From positions 62,001-126,000 of the forward strand of contig JAYRYJ010000006.1 of NCBI GenBank assembly GCA_041917055.1: 64,000 bases of DNA. The letters run 5' to 3'. The stretch is from Pseudaquidulcibacter sp041917055 (GTDB taxonomy: Bacteria > Pseudomonadota > Alphaproteobacteria > Caulobacterales > Aquidulcibacteraceae). Below are positions 25,572 to 35,857 of the stretch, in pieces. Both the position numbers and the translations under genes were made by a program. The notes below the pieces were generated by a model, which searched no databases, was not told where the DNA came from, and worked only from the letters and a program-made list of their open reading frames with translations. The number at the start of each line of letters is the position of its first letter. Positions within the stretch are counted from its first letter, which is position 1.

Positions 25572-28500
25572 AAATTGCCGAAGTCAAAATATCGGGCTTT
25601 AAGTCCTTTGTTGACGGCGTTCACTTACCGATAGAAAGTGGTTTGACCGGAATTGTCGGGCCTAATGGTTGCGGCAAATCCAATGTTTTGGAATCCATTC
25701 GCTGGGTCATGGGCGCAACCAGTGCCAAAGCACTGCGCGGCAGCGAAATGGATGATATCATTTTCGCCGGAACTGACACTCGACCATCGCGGGACTTAGC
25801 CGAAGTAATTATTCGCATCGATAATAATGACGGCAGCGCACCCGAACCTTATAGAAATGCCCCATTCATCGAAATTTCGCGCAAAATCCGCCGCGGCATT
25901 GGTTCAACATTTCGCATAAATGGCAAAGAAGTGCGCGCCAAAGACGTGCAATTATTATTCGCGGACGCTTCATCGGGCGCCAATTCACCGGCCTTTGTTC
26001 GCCAAGGCCAAGTTTCCGAGCTAATTAACGCCCGCCCCGAAAATCGCCGCCGTGTCTTAGAAGAGGCCGCAGGCATAGCGGGCCTTCAAGCGCGCCGCCA
26101 CGAGGCGCAAATCAAACTCAATGCTACCGAAATGAATCTTGAGCGCGTCGGTGAATTATTGATTTTAATGGATGAGCAAATCTCTGCTTTGAAAAAACAA
26201 TCAGTGCGAGCGCGAAAATATCGTGAATTGCAAGGGCAAATTCGCGGGCTTGAACTATATTTGGCGTCCTTGCGCCTTGATTCTATGCGCACTTCAAAAA
26301 CCAAAACTCAAGAAGACGCAAGAAATGCGCAGAAAATGGCGGCTGATGCGCTTAATATCGTCAATTCCAAAAGCAAATCTTTTGACGAATTACAAACCAA
26401 GCAAAAGCCGCTTTTAGAAGAACAGGCAATTGCCGATGCTTTATTAAGGCGGTTTGAAGCACGACGAATAGAATTTGAACGCGATATTCAAGAAACCCAA
26501 AATCGCATCGATTCCCTCAATAATGACAAAAACCGCATAAACCGCGACATTGCCCGCGAAAATGAATTATCCGAAGATGCGAAAGACGCAATCGCCAAAG
26601 CGCAAAGTGAAATTGCTGAATTAGAAACAAAAGCGCAAAATTTCCAAAATACCGACGAATTTGCGCGTAGAATCAATAGTCTAAAGTCAGAATTAAGCGA
26701 CCTTGAGGCTGAATTGTCCGCTTTGGTCAATCAAAAAGCCGAAATCAATGCGAAAATCCGTGAATATGAACGCGAAAAAACAGCATCACTCACCAAAAGG
26801 ATGACCTTGGCAAATGATGTCCAGATTCTAGAGGTTGAAGTCTATAAATTCATGATTGAAATTTCGAAGGACACTTCTTGGGATAAAGCACGTGAGAAAT
26901 TTGAAAGTCTCCAAGACGATTTTGAAAAGCATCAGACCGAAATAGCCGAAAATGCCACGCGGCTGATTGATTATCAAAGAGAGTTTGAAATTGCTGAAAC
27001 TGAAAAACAAAATGCCGAGCGCGATTTCAAAACCCTTTCCTATGAATTAAGCGCAATAGAGTCATTTCTAAAGGGTGCCCAAAGTGAAGCAATTGAGAGC
27101 CTTATAGGGCAAATTAAAGTGGAAAGCGGTTACGAACGCGCATTGAGTGCATCGTTTGGTGACGATTTAAATGCCAAAATCGGCGAAAGCGGTGATAAAT
27201 ATTGGGACAAAATTACTGATACCAATTTCCTATGGCCCAAGGAATTAGAGAAATACCCTAAACTTTCGCAATTCGTCACTGCGCCCATTCAATTAATGGC
27301 ACGAATTAACTCTATCATTGTGGTTGAAAATGGGGAAAAAATCTCACTTCCGAAAGGCGCGCGTGCGGTTACAAAAGACGGAATGCTTATGCTTTGGGAC
27401 GGTCTTGTCAATAAAAACCAAAATCCTTCTCAAAATGCGATAATTTTCGAACATATTAATCGTAAAAGCCAAATCACACCATTGATTGCCGAAAAGAAAT
27501 TGGAAGTCGAAAAAAGAACTGAAATCTTTAGACATTCACAGACATCTTTTACAGACGCCCGCAATTATGAAATCGACCTAAATCGAAAATCGCGCGATTT
27601 TTTAGCGCAAATCGAAATAGCGCGCAAAAGCCTGTCGAATGCCGAAACCGCAAAAGCCGATAAAATGGCAGAATTGAAGGCGAAACAATTATCGCTTATC
27701 AACCTGACCGCGCAACTTAAAGAAGCCGTAGAAACTGCGCCAAAGCCATTGGAACTTGGCCAAAGCGATATCGAAAAAATCGATTCTGAATGCACTTCGA
27801 AAAACAATGAAATAGCGCAATTGCGTTCGCAATTGATGGAACTTCAGACCAGTCTTTCGCAAATAAATAGCGAAACTGAGAATACAAAAAAACGGCTTGC
27901 AAATGCTAATAATGAGAAAACTGCTTGGGCCACCCGCCTTGAAACTGCGAAAGTGAGACTTGCACAATTGCACAGCGAAATCATCGAAAACGAAAACCAG
28001 TTGCAATCCATAAAAAAGCGTCCGCAAGAATTAGAGGCTGAAAAAATAGCTGCATTGGGCGAATTGCCAAAAATAGAAATTCGCAAGAAAAATGCCGATG
28101 ATGCAATGGCATTAAATTCAAGCCAAATCAAAACCATTGAAAGCGAAATAAAATCTGCCGAATTGCAATTAAATGCCGCGCGCGAGGCCATTAATGCCGC
28201 GCAAATTATTTCCGCATCATGGGATGAGCGGATAAACGAAATTGAAACGCAAATCATTCAAGAACACCAAATCGCGATTACCGAGATTTCAAACAAAATC
28301 AGAAGCGAATTGGGCGATATTCTCAATAATCTTAATCAAGAAAAGGCTGCGGCGCGCCTTGCCAAAGCGTTTTCGGAACGTGATGAAATCGGCGGTGTGA
28401 ATCTTCGTGCCGACGAAGAATTGAAAGAATTGAGCGAAAAATACACAAACCTTTCCAATGATCGCGATGAATTATTGAAAGCAATCGCCAAACTCAAAAA

Positions 28501-29014
28501 AGCCATTGATGAAATCAATGATGAGGGCAAAGAGAAATTATTGGCGGCTTTTGACAAAGTTAATCAATATTTCAGCGAATTATTCACGGCACTTTTCGGC
28601 GGCGGCAATGCGCATTTGGCTCTAAGCGAAACCGACGACCCATTAGGCGGCGGGCTTGAGGTCTATGCCTGCCCACCCGGAAAACGCTTAACCTCAATGT
28701 CATTGATGAGCGGTGGCGAGCAAGCCTTAACGGCGACAGCTTTGATTTTCGCGGTTTTCCTTTCAAACCCTGCGCCATTGTCGATTTTAGACGAATTGGA
28801 CGCACCACTTGATGACGCCAATGTCGATAGGTTTTGCGCTCTTATGGACGAAATGCGAAAACGCACTGATACCCGCTTTATCGTAATTACCCACCACCCG
28901 ATTACAATGGCGCGTATGGACAGGCTTTTCGGCGTTACAATGGCCGAACGCGGCGTTTCCAACGTGGTCGCCGTAGACCTTAGTCGAGCGCAAAGCATGA
29001 TAGAAGCGGCATAG
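25568..29014 (+). CDS. smc: chromosome segregation protein SMC
   Basis: 1148 residues, starting GTG in the overlap with the dsbA-like stop. SMC forms the ring ATPase that compacts and separates chromosomes. Walker A GPNGCGKSN at residues 31-39, signature LMSGGEQALTATAL near the C-terminus, and Walker B LSILDELDAPLDDAN. Long coiled coils (residues ~170-500 and ~670-1000, rich in E/K/A) surround a hinge near ~500-660. The scpA/scpB partners are not in this window. Confidence 0.97.
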   Translation: MKIAEVKISGFKSFVDGVHLPIESGLTGIVGPNGCGKSNVLESIRWVMGATSAKALRGSEMDDIIFAGTDTRPSRDLAEVIIRIDNNDGSAPEPYRNAPFIEISRKIRRGIGSTFRINGKEVRAKDVQLLFADASSGANSPAFVRQGQVSELINARPENRRRVLEEAAGIAGLQARRHEAQIKLNATEMNLERVGELLILMDEQISALKKQSVRARKYRELQGQIRGLELYLASLRLDSMRTSKTKTQEDARNAQKMAADALNIVNSKSKSFDELQTKQKPLLEEQAIADALLRRFEARRIEFERDIQETQNRIDSLNNDKNRINRDIARENELSEDAKDAIAKAQSEIAELETKAQNFQNTDEFARRINSLKSELSDLEAELSALVNQKAEINAKIREYEREKTASLTKRMTLANDVQILEVEVYKFMIEISKDTSWDKAREKFESLQDDFEKHQTEIAENATRLIDYQREFEIAETEKQNAERDFKTLSYELSAIESFLKGAQSEAIESLIGQIKVESGYERALSASFGDDLNAKIGESGDKYWDKITDTNFLWPKELEKYPKLSQFVTAPIQLMARINSIIVVENGEKISLPKGARAVTKDGMLMLWDGLVNKNQNPSQNAIIFEHINRKSQITPLIAEKKLEVEKRTEIFRHSQTSFTDARNYEIDLNRKSRDFLAQIEIARKSLSNAETAKADKMAELKAKQLSLINLTAQLKEAVETAPKPLELGQSDIEKIDSECTSKNNEIAQLRSQLMELQTSLSQINSETENTKKRLANANNEKTAWATRLETAKVRLAQLHSEIIENENQLQSIKKRPQELEAEKIAALGELPKIEIRKKNADDAMALNSSQIKTIESEIKSAELQLNAAREAINAAQIISASWDERINEIETQIIQEHQIAITEISNKIRSELGDILNNLNQEKAAARLAKAFSERDEIGGVNLRADEELKELSEKYTNLSNDRDELLKAIAKLKKAIDEINDEGKEKLLAAFDKVNQYFSELFTALFGGGNAHLALSETDDPLGGGLEVYACPPGKRLTSMSLMSGGEQALTATALIFAVFLSNPAPLSILDELDAPLDDANVDRFCALMDEMRKRTDTRFIVITHHPITMARMDRLFGVTMAERGVSNVVAVDLSRAQSMIEAA

Positions 29015-29191
29015 GATTTCGAAGCGACCAAAAACCCTATAAAAATCCGTTACTTAGATATTTTTTTCGCTTCTGCAAAAAACTTGGTTTGGTTTGCACC
29101 TAATTGCTTGACTAATTGGGGCGGTCTAAGTAGTTTCCGCCCGCCTTTTAAGCGTATTTTTTGCGTTTTTCGGGGTTTTTGAAGGTGTAAA

Positions 29192-29539
29192 ATGCACGAA
29201 AATAAACAAACTTCGAAGCATTCGTCACTTGATGACCTCAAAGCCGAATTGGCAAAGACCTTAGAATCACGCGAAGGGGCAAAACCCGTGCACAAGCCGC
29301 AAAGCAAAATGATGGCTTTGGGAATGCGCATGGCATCTGAATTTGTTTCGGCAATTCTGGTGGGGGCTTTATTTGGGTTCGGAATTGATTATTGGGTTAA
29401 ATCAACGCCTTTCGGCTTGATAATTGGCTTGATAATCGGTTTTGCTGCAGGGGTTGTAAACCTTATTCGTGCTGCAAAATCCGTTACACCTGAAAATTCC
29501 ACTGCGCCAGCTGTGCCTTATGACGATGAAGAAGATTAA
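29192..29539 (+). CDS. atpI: ATP synthase accessory protein AtpI
   Basis: 115 residues. Two transmembrane helices (FVSAILVGALFGFGIDYWV and TPFGLIIGLIIGFAAGVVNL) with the conserved PFG loop are typical of AtpI, which helps assemble the c-ring and may aid Mg2+ supply. Charged N- and C-termini. It is the first gene of the F0 operon; GAAGGTG lies just upstream of the ATG. Confidence 0.93.
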   Translation: MHENKQTSKHSSLDDLKAELAKTLESREGAKPVHKPQSKMMALGMRMASEFVSAILVGALFGFGIDYWVKSTPFGLIIGLIIGFAAGVVNLIRAAKSVTPENSTAPAVPYDDEED

Positions 29540-29569
29540 AGGCATTTTGCCGTTTTTGGAGAATTGATT

Positions 29570-30325
29570 TTGTCAAACGACCCTATGCACCAGTTCCATA
29601 TCGAAAAATGGGTTCCTATGGATATTGGTGGTTTTGATATTTCTTTTTCAAATGCCAGCCTTTATTTGGCATTGGGCGCGGCTATTCCTGCTGCCTTTAT
29701 GCTTATGTCATCTGCCAAAGCCGCACTTGTCCCTGGTCGTTTACAGGCATTGGGCGAAACCACTTATAATTTTGTGCATGACAATTTGTTTTCCGCCGCC
29801 GGCGCAAAGGGCGTGAAATTGTTTTTGCCTTTGGTGACCACTCTTTTCCTTTTCATTGCCACTATGAATCTTGTCGGTCTTTGGGCCTATAATTTCACCC
29901 CGACTTCGCAGATAATTGTGACTGCCTCAATGGCTTTAATCGTGTTTTTCACAGTTATAATTACCGGCTTTTTGAAATGGGGCTTTAAGTTTTTCAAAAT
30001 TTTCTTCCCATCGGGTGTGCCGCCGGTTTTGTATTTAATCGTTACACCGATTGAGATTATTTCATTCTTTTCACGTCCTTTGTCACATTCGGTTCGTCTT
30101 TGGGCGAATATTTTGGCGGGGCATATTTTGGTTAAGGTTTTCGCGGGCTTTGTCCCTGCCATGATAAGTGTCGGTGCATTGGGCGCAATCGGTTCGATTT
30201 TGCCTTTCGCAATGACAATCGCACTTTATGCGCTTGAGACGTTGGTTGCATTGCTTCAAGCCTATGTTTTCGTCACTTTGACTTGTATTTATTTAAACGA
30301 TGCCCTGCACGCAGGGGATCACTAA
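29570..30325 (+). CDS. atpB: ATP synthase F0 subunit a
   Basis: About 251 residues from TTG at 29570, chosen because GGAGA at 29558-29562 is 7 nt upstream; a TTG at 29564 is too close. Subunit a forms the proton half-channels. The essential arginine is in the helix FSRPLSHSVRLWANILAGHIL, and the conserved late helix ALETLVALLQAYVFVTLTCIYLN (given in part) follows. About six transmembrane segments. Confidence 0.96.
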   Translation: MSNDPMHQFHIEKWVPMDIGGFDISFSNASLYLALGAAIPAAFMLMSSAKAALVPGRLQALGETTYNFVHDNLFSAAGAKGVKLFLPLVTTLFLFIATMNLVGLWAYNFTPTSQIIVTASMALIVFFTVIITGFLKWGFKFFKIFFPSGVPPVLYLIVTPIEIISFFSRPLSHSVRLWANILAGHILVKVFAGFVPAMISVGALGAIGSILPFAMTIALYALETLVALLQAYVFVTLTCIYLNDALHAGDH

Positions 30326-30350
30326 TCTATTGTTCATTAAGGAGTAAAAA

Positions 30351-30584
30351 ATGGACGCTACATCAGCAGCTTATATCGGCGCAGGCCTTGCATGTTTTGG
30401 CATGATCGGTGCCGCAATTGGCGTGGGCAATATTTTCGGTTCTTACCTTGAAGGTTCATTGCGCAATCCATCTGCCGCTAAAGACCAATTCGGTAACGTT
30501 ATTTTCGGTTTCGCGGTTACAGAAGCCTTGGGTATCTTCTCTTTGCTTGTTGCTATTTTGCTTCTTTTTGTGGTTCCGAAATAA
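30351..30584 (+). CDS. atpE: ATP synthase F0 subunit c
   Basis: 77 residues, two-helix hairpin of the rotor ring. Helix 1 contains GAGLACFGMIGAAIGVGN, the polar loop has RNPSAAKDQ, and helix 2 holds the proton-binding acid in FGFAVTEALGIFSLL (Glu). AAGGAGT precedes the ATG by 7 nt, a stronger site than its neighbours, which fits the high copy number of this subunit. Confidence 0.97.
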   Translation: MDATSAAYIGAGLACFGMIGAAIGVGNIFGSYLEGSLRNPSAAKDQFGNVIFGFAVTEALGIFSLLVAILLLFVVPK

Positions 30585-30611
30585 TAAAAGCGTTTTGCTT
30601 GGGGACACTCA

Positions 30612-31199
30612 ATGTCGCAAGAAACTCATAACGCCCTTGATGCAAGTGCCGCCGCACATGGCGCAGATGCGGGTGCGCATGCTGCTGATGCGGCGCATGG
30701 CGCTGAAGGGGCAGCAGGTAGATTTCCGCCTTTCGATTCAAGCCTGTTTTCGCATCAGATTTTCTGGTTCGCGGTTTGCTTCATCGCGCTTTATTTGATT
30801 TTAGCTTTTCTTGTTTTGCCAAGATTTGCCAAGACCTTATCAAATCGTCGTGAAACAATCGAAAACGACTTAAAAGCCGCCGCATCAGAGGCACAAGCTG
30901 CCGAAGATGCCAGAGCAGCATCAGAAGCTGCACAGAATGAAGCGCGCCAATCTGCCCGCTCCAAACTTGATGCAATGCGCAAAAAAACCGATGACGATAA
31001 TGCCAAAGCGCAGGCCAAGGCATTGGCAGAGACCGAAGAAAAAATCAAAGCCTCAGAGGCCGAGATTGAAGGTCAAAAAGCTCAATCGCTTTCTTTGATT
31101 TCTGATGAAGTTCTTGATATTGCTGCGGCAATCGTTGAACAATTAAGTGGCAAGAAGCCGTCGGCTGCTGAGTTAAAAGCCGCCAAAGGGGTGAACTAA
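30612..31199 (+). CDS. atpG: ATP synthase F0 subunit b'
   Basis: 195 residues. A His/Ala-rich N-terminal extension of ~35 residues (AAHGADAGAHAADAAHGAEG) precedes one membrane helix (FWFAVCFIALYLILAFLVLP) and a long charged helix that forms the peripheral stalk. Alphaproteobacteria encode two non-identical b-type subunits; the one with the longer N-terminus next to atpE is usually b'. Its stop overlaps the atpF start (TAATG). Confidence 0.92.
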   Translation: MSQETHNALDASAAAHGADAGAHAADAAHGAEGAAGRFPPFDSSLFSHQIFWFAVCFIALYLILAFLVLPRFAKTLSNRRETIENDLKAAASEAQAAEDARAASEAAQNEARQSARSKLDAMRKKTDDDNAKAQAKALAETEEKIKASEAEIEGQKAQSLSLISDEVLDIAAAIVEQLSGKKPSAAELKAAKGVN

Positions 31200-31732
31200 T
31201 GTTTATGGGTTTTGTCCTTTTAAGCACTGAGGGTGGCATTCATTTTGACGCCACTTTAGTTGCCGCTGTTGCATTCGGTATTTTTGTTGGCGCGATCTTT
31301 GCCCTTAAAGTGCCAAACGCCATCGCCCAAGGTCTTGATGATCAGGCCGCCGCTATTCGCGCCGAACTTGATAAAGCCAAACAATTGCGTGCAGATGCAG
31401 AGGCACTTCGTAAATCATACGAGGCCAAACAGGCAGAGGCTGAGGCTGATGCCAAAGCGATGCTTGAACAAGCCGAAACAGACGCAAAAGAAATGAAAAA
31501 GCGCGCCAAAGCGCAGCTTGACGCCGATATTGCTTCTAAAACCAAGGCCGCACAAGATCGTATCAAGCGCGCCGAACTTGCAGCAATTGAAGAAGTTCGT
31601 GAATTTGCTGCTGCTAAGGCTATTGATGCGGCGGGTGCAATTCTTGCTAAAACTGCGGCGTCAAAAGACGGCGAAAGAATGTTTAAGCAATCATTGGAAA
31701 AAGTCAGTTCTGCACTTTCTTCGCATTCATGA
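31199..31732 (+). CDS. atpF: ATP synthase F0 subunit b
   Basis: 177 residues: one membrane segment (TLVAAVAFGIFVGAIFALKV) and a long amphipathic, Ala/Lys/Glu-rich coiled coil (residues ~45-165). It pairs with b' in the stator. It is the last gene of the operon; a terminator follows about 30 bp on. No delta/alpha/gamma/beta/epsilon genes follow, so F1 is encoded elsewhere. Confidence 0.94.
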   Translation: MFMGFVLLSTEGGIHFDATLVAAVAFGIFVGAIFALKVPNAIAQGLDDQAAAIRAELDKAKQLRADAEALRKSYEAKQAEAEADAKAMLEQAETDAKEMKKRAKAQLDADIASKTKAAQDRIKRAELAAIEEVREFAAAKAIDAAGAILAKTAASKDGERMFKQSLEKVSSALSSHS

Positions 31733-31760
31733 TTTGAATCATTTTTTTCAAAATGTTATC

Positions 31761-31790
31761 AAAGCCCCGAATTGATTTTCGGGGCTTTTT
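31761..31790 (+). terminator. terminator of the F0 ATP synthase operon
   Basis: AAAGCCCCGAA, a short loop, then TTCGGGGCTTTTT: an 11 bp stem with a run of T. It lies 28 bp after the atpF stop. Confidence 0.9.
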
Positions 31791-31802
31791 GATTGGGGCA
31801 AG

Positions 31803-32942
31803 ATGGAACAAATAGAAACAAAAGATACTCATTCAAATAGTCGCCCTTTGACCCAAAAAAGAAAAAGAAGACGTATCAATTTGCGTGGGGTTCAAATGTT
31901 ACGCGGGATTGCGGTTCTTATGGTTGCTTGCGCTCATCTATTCTCGGTCGAGGCGAAGTTGGGTGGTCCCACAATAATCGGCAAATGGGCTTTAAACGGG
32001 TTTGCTGGGGTCGATTTATTTTTTGTGATTTCCGGTTTTATCATGGCCTTTACTAATCAGTATAATTTTGGTCGCATTAGCGCAGTGCCAAGATTCTGGT
32101 TTCTGCGGGTTTTTCGCATTTATCCGCTATGGATATTAGTTTGCGGTGCGATTTACGCGGTTTGGCTGTATCATCCGGATTGGGTCTATCAAAGCCACCA
32201 TTCCAATCCCGATATTCTCAAGAGCTTTCTATTAATTCCGCAAAATGAATTGCCGCTTCACGCCGTTGGTTGGACATTGATCCATGAATTATGGTTCTAT
32301 TTTGTTTTTGGCATAATTTTAGTTTTTCCAAGAATTCTTTCCGTTCCACTTTTGTTGATTTGGGCCGGATTTATTGTATTCTCTTATTTTTCGCCAATTT
32401 TTGCGATGAATGAATGGGTATCTTTATTCACGCACCCGCTAAGCATCGAATTTATTGCCGGTGCACTTTGCGGCATATTCCTTGCGAAGTCAAAATTCGG
32501 ATTTTCAAAAAGCCTAATCATGTTTTCGATAGCGATTACCATTGTCTTGATGACGAAAATTGACGGCAATGGTGGTGAGTTTTTTGCGGCACGCACTGGG
32601 CGTGCTTTATATTTTACATTACCGTTTGTATTTCTGATTTTAGGCATTGTTTCGCTTGAAAAAGAACATGGTCATTTTCCTAAATTCCTCTCCAAAATCG
32701 GCGATTGGTCATATTCACTATATTTGCTTCATGTTCCCGTTTTCGCGGCATTTGTGCGCCTCTTTGCGCCGTTTTCAGACCCAAATTCGGTTCTTGACAA
32801 TATCGCCTTTATTGCCCTGGCGACATTCGCGGCAATATTGGCAAGTTTTGTGACTTATTCGCTTTTTGAGCGGCCCATAATTACATTCGCACATAGGATT
32901 ATTGCGCCACGACCAGCAAAAGTCGCGACCAATAATCCTTAA
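31803..32942 (+). CDS. acyltransferase family 3 membrane protein (OafA/YrhL-like)
   Basis: 379 residues with about ten transmembrane helices. The Acyltransferase_3 pattern is clear: LRGIAVLMVACAHLF with the catalytic-region His, GVDLFFVISGFIM, RFWFLRVFRIYPLW with the conserved Arg, and a late SYSLYLLHVPVF. These enzymes O-acylate surface polysaccharides or other glycans. No polysaccharide genes are nearby, so the acceptor is unknown. It starts 13 bp after the atp operon terminator, with its own promoter presumably inside that region. Confidence 0.88.
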   Translation: MEQIETKDTHSNSRPLTQKRKRRRINLRGVQMLRGIAVLMVACAHLFSVEAKLGGPTIIGKWALNGFAGVDLFFVISGFIMAFTNQYNFGRISAVPRFWFLRVFRIYPLWILVCGAIYAVWLYHPDWVYQSHHSNPDILKSFLLIPQNELPLHAVGWTLIHELWFYFVFGIILVFPRILSVPLLLIWAGFIVFSYFSPIFAMNEWVSLFTHPLSIEFIAGALCGIFLAKSKFGFSKSLIMFSIAITIVLMTKIDGNGGEFFAARTGRALYFTLPFVFLILGIVSLEKEHGHFPKFLSKIGDWSYSLYLLHVPVFAAFVRLFAPFSDPNSVLDNIAFIALATFAAILASFVTYSLFERPIITFAHRIIAPRPAKVATNNP

Positions 32943-32966
32943 TTCTTAATTCTTAATTCGCTACTG

Positions 32967-34508
32967 CTATTCCGCCGCCCATTTAAGAACTGGCTTGCGC
33001 GCCGCCATTGTCTCATCAAGGCGTTTGGAAGGCGCAAGATGTGGGGCATTGTCGAAGCGCGACTTATCATTTGATTTCGCGGCAATCGCCAGGGCACGCA
33101 TTGAAGCAATAAAGCCATCCAATGAATTCTTGCTCTCTGTCTCTGTCGGTTCAATCAACATTGCGCCATGTACAACCAATGGGAAATACATGGTCATAGG
33201 GTGAAAACCTTCGTCAATCATCGCCTTTGCGAAATCGAGTGTGGTGACGCCTGTTCCTTCAAGGAAACTATCGTCAAACAATGCTTCATGCATGCAATAA
33301 CCTTCAAAGGCAGGCGACATAACGTCTTTTAAAGATGCCAAAATATAATTAGCATTCAAAACCGCATCTTCGGCAACTTGTTTTAAGCCATCATTGCCAT
33401 GCGAAAGCATATAGGACAAAGCGCGCACATACATGCCCATTTGCCCATGGAAAGCCACCATGCGCCCAAATGCCTGTTCGGCCTCACCTTTGGCATTTTC
33501 TACCAAATCAAAACCGCTTTCGGTTTTTACGACATATGGAACCGGTGCAAATGGTGCTAAAGCCTCAGACAATACGGTTGGCCCCGAACCCGGGCCACCA
33601 CCGCCATGTGGTGTCGAAAATGTCTTGTGAAGATTGATATGCATGGCATCAACCCCCAAATCTGCTGGGCGCACTTTGCCGACAATGGCATTGAAATTCG
33701 CGCCATCGCAATAGAAATAGCCACCTGCTGCATGAATTAAATCCGCGATTTCCTTGATTTGCGGTTCAAAAAGCCCGCAAGTATTGGGATTGGTAATCAT
33801 ACATGCGCCGACATTATCACCCAATTTGGCTTTGAAATCTTCCACATCGACATGACCACTTGCGGTTTGGGCAACTTCTACGACTTCAAAACCGCATTGC
33901 GCGGCAGTTGCGGGGTTCGTGCCATGCGCCGATTTAGGCACAAGGACTTTGCGGCGATGCTGCTGCCCACGCGCATCAAGGGCGGCACGGATCGCCAACA
34001 TTCCGCATAATTCGCCATGCGCACCCGCTTTTGGTGAAAGCGCAACAGTTTTCATTCCCGTCAAAGTGACAAGCCAATGCGCAAGCTCGTGCATCAATTC
34101 TAACGCGCCCTGCACAGTCGAAATCGGCTGCAATGGGTGAATATCCGAAAAGCCGGGCAAACGCGCCATGGCCTCATTAAGGCGCGGATTATGCTTCATT
34201 GTGCATGAACCAAGTGGGAAAAGACCAAGGTCAATGGCATAATTGCGCTGTGACAGGCGCACATAATGGCGCATGGCTTCTGGTTCTGAAAGACCGGGTA
34301 AATCCGGCGCATTTTTACGTTTTACGTTGCCAAGGCGCGTGTTACCAATGGTTACACCCTCAATATCAACGCCGGTGGCATCATTTGAACCATATTCAAA
34401 TATCAATTCAGTTTTCTGCAAAAGCCCTTTTGCGCCGGAAACAGTCTGTGAAACCGAACCTTGCGTGCCATCAATTGAAGTGGGCCTGCCAATATTATTC
34501 ATTGCCAT
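32967..34508 (-). CDS. gcvPB: glycine dehydrogenase (decarboxylating) subunit 2
   Basis: 513 residues, the C-terminal half of the P protein, which decarboxylates glycine using PLP. The PLP lysine is in NLHKTFSTPHGGGGPGSGP, and ALSPKAGAHGELCGM and VPKSAHGTNPATA are typical. Its ATG overlaps the gcvPA stop. Together with gcvPA it forms the split P protein found in many bacteria. Confidence 0.96.
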   Translation of the reverse strand: MAMNNIGRPTSIDGTQGSVSQTVSGAKGLLQKTELIFEYGSNDATGVDIEGVTIGNTRLGNVKRKNAPDLPGLSEPEAMRHYVRLSQRNYAIDLGLFPLGSCTMKHNPRLNEAMARLPGFSDIHPLQPISTVQGALELMHELAHWLVTLTGMKTVALSPKAGAHGELCGMLAIRAALDARGQQHRRKVLVPKSAHGTNPATAAQCGFEVVEVAQTASGHVDVEDFKAKLGDNVGACMITNPNTCGLFEPQIKEIADLIHAAGGYFYCDGANFNAIVGKVRPADLGVDAMHINLHKTFSTPHGGGGPGSGPTVLSEALAPFAPVPYVVKTESGFDLVENAKGEAEQAFGRMVAFHGQMGMYVRALSYMLSHGNDGLKQVAEDAVLNANYILASLKDVMSPAFEGYCMHEALFDDSFLEGTGVTTLDFAKAMIDEGFHPMTMYFPLVVHGAMLIEPTETESKNSLDGFIASMRALAIAAKSNDKSRFDNAPHLAPSKRLDETMAARKPVLKWAAE

Positions 34509-35857
34509 TATAAGACCCCTTTCAAACCATTTGCCAAAGCGGCAATATCTTCATCCGACGCGGTTTCGGTTGCCGCGATCAAAAGCACATTTTTCATTTC
34601 ATCAGAACAATTCGGGTCAAGGCGCGAATATGGAACACCCGCCAAAATGCCATTTTCCGCTAATTGCGCGACCACAGTTTCAGCAGGCTTAGTCAATGCC
34701 ACCGCGAACTCATTAAAAAAGGCACTGGTCAAAGGCGTTACACCATCAATCGCCGCCAATGCATCATAAGTTTGGCACGCGCGTGCATGATTTACGTCCG
34801 CCAATTTCACCAATCCTTTTTGACCAAGCAAACTAAGATGAATTGTGAAGGCAAGCGCACAAAGCCCTGAATTCGTGCATATATTAGAGGTTGCTTTTTC
34901 GCGCCTTATATGCTGCTCGCGTGTCGATAAAGTGAGAACAAAACCGCGATTTCCATCTAAATCCACGGTCTGCCCGGCAAGACGACCAGGCATTTGCCGC
35001 ATATATTTTTCTTTGCAAGCGAAAAGCCCAACATAAGGCCCACCAAAATTAAGCGCATTGCCGATTGATTGGCCCTCGCCAACCACAATATCGCAGCCCA
35101 TTGCGCCCAATGGCTCAATAATGCCGAACGCCATAACTTCGGTAAAGACGCCAATTACCAAGGCACCTTTAGCCTGCGCAGCGGCGGCGATTTCGGATAA
35201 ATCCGTGACAGTACCAAATACATTGGGACAAGAAACCACAATTGCAGCCACGTCGCCATCTATTTGATCCAACACCGCTATTTCATTATCGATCGCCGCG
35301 GGCAATGCCACAATCTCAATTCCGATATTATCGGCCAAAGAATGCGTAACCGCCAAATAATGCGGGTGAATACCGCCCGAAAAAACCACTTTTTTGCGTT
35401 TAGTAACACGTGAAGCCATCACAACCGCCTCGGCGCAGGCGGTTGAACCATCATACATGGAAGCATTGGCAACATCACAACCCAAAAGGCGCGCAACTTG
35501 GGTTTGAAATTCAAACAGGCTTTGCAAAGTGCCTTGGGCAATTTCCGGCTGATAGGGTGTATAAGAAGTCAAAAACTCAGAACGTTGAATAATATGGTCA
35601 ACGCTTGCCGGAACATGGTGTTTATATGCCCCTGCCCCACAAAAAAACGGCGCATTTGATGCCGTGACATTCTTTGCCGCCATTTTTGACAAATGACGCG
35701 AAACCGCCAATTCACTCATGGCAGGTGTAAGGCCATTAATTGGCCCATCAAGACGCGCAAATTCCGGCACACATTCAAAAAGGTTTTCAACACTTTTCGC
35801 GCCGATTGTATCAAGCATATCTGCACGATCGCTTTGTTTAAGGGGCAAATAACGCAT
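34508..35857 (-). CDS. gcvPA: glycine dehydrogenase (decarboxylating) subunit 1
   Basis: 449 residues, N-terminal half of the split P protein. Typical motifs: FFCGAGAYKHHVPASVD, TSYTPYQPEIAQGTLQ, MYDGSTACAEAV, and GEGQSIGNALNFGGPYVG. It overlaps gcvH at the start and gcvPB at the end, so the whole operon is translationally coupled. Confidence 0.96.
   Translation of the reverse strand: MRYLPLKQSDRADMLDTIGAKSVENLFECVPEFARLDGPINGLTPAMSELAVSRHLSKMAAKNVTASNAPFFCGAGAYKHHVPASVDHIIQRSEFLTSYTPYQPEIAQGTLQSLFEFQTQVARLLGCDVANASMYDGSTACAEAVVMASRVTKRKKVVFSGGIHPHYLAVTHSLADNIGIEIVALPAAIDNEIAVLDQIDGDVAAIVVSCPNVFGTVTDLSEIAAAAQAKGALVIGVFTEVMAFGIIEPLGAMGCDIVVGEGQSIGNALNFGGPYVGLFACKEKYMRQMPGRLAGQTVDLDGNRGFVLTLSTREQHIRREKATSNICTNSGLCALAFTIHLSLLGQKGLVKLADVNHARACQTYDALAAIDGVTPLTSAFFNEFAVALTKPAETVVAQLAENGILAGVPYSRLDPNCSDEMKNVLLIAATETASDEDIAALANGLKGVL

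Noticed and set aside
29119..29142. GGGCGG...CCGCCC hairpin between smc and atpI as a terminator
   Set aside because: The stem is only 6 bp and lacks a real T run; left unannotated.
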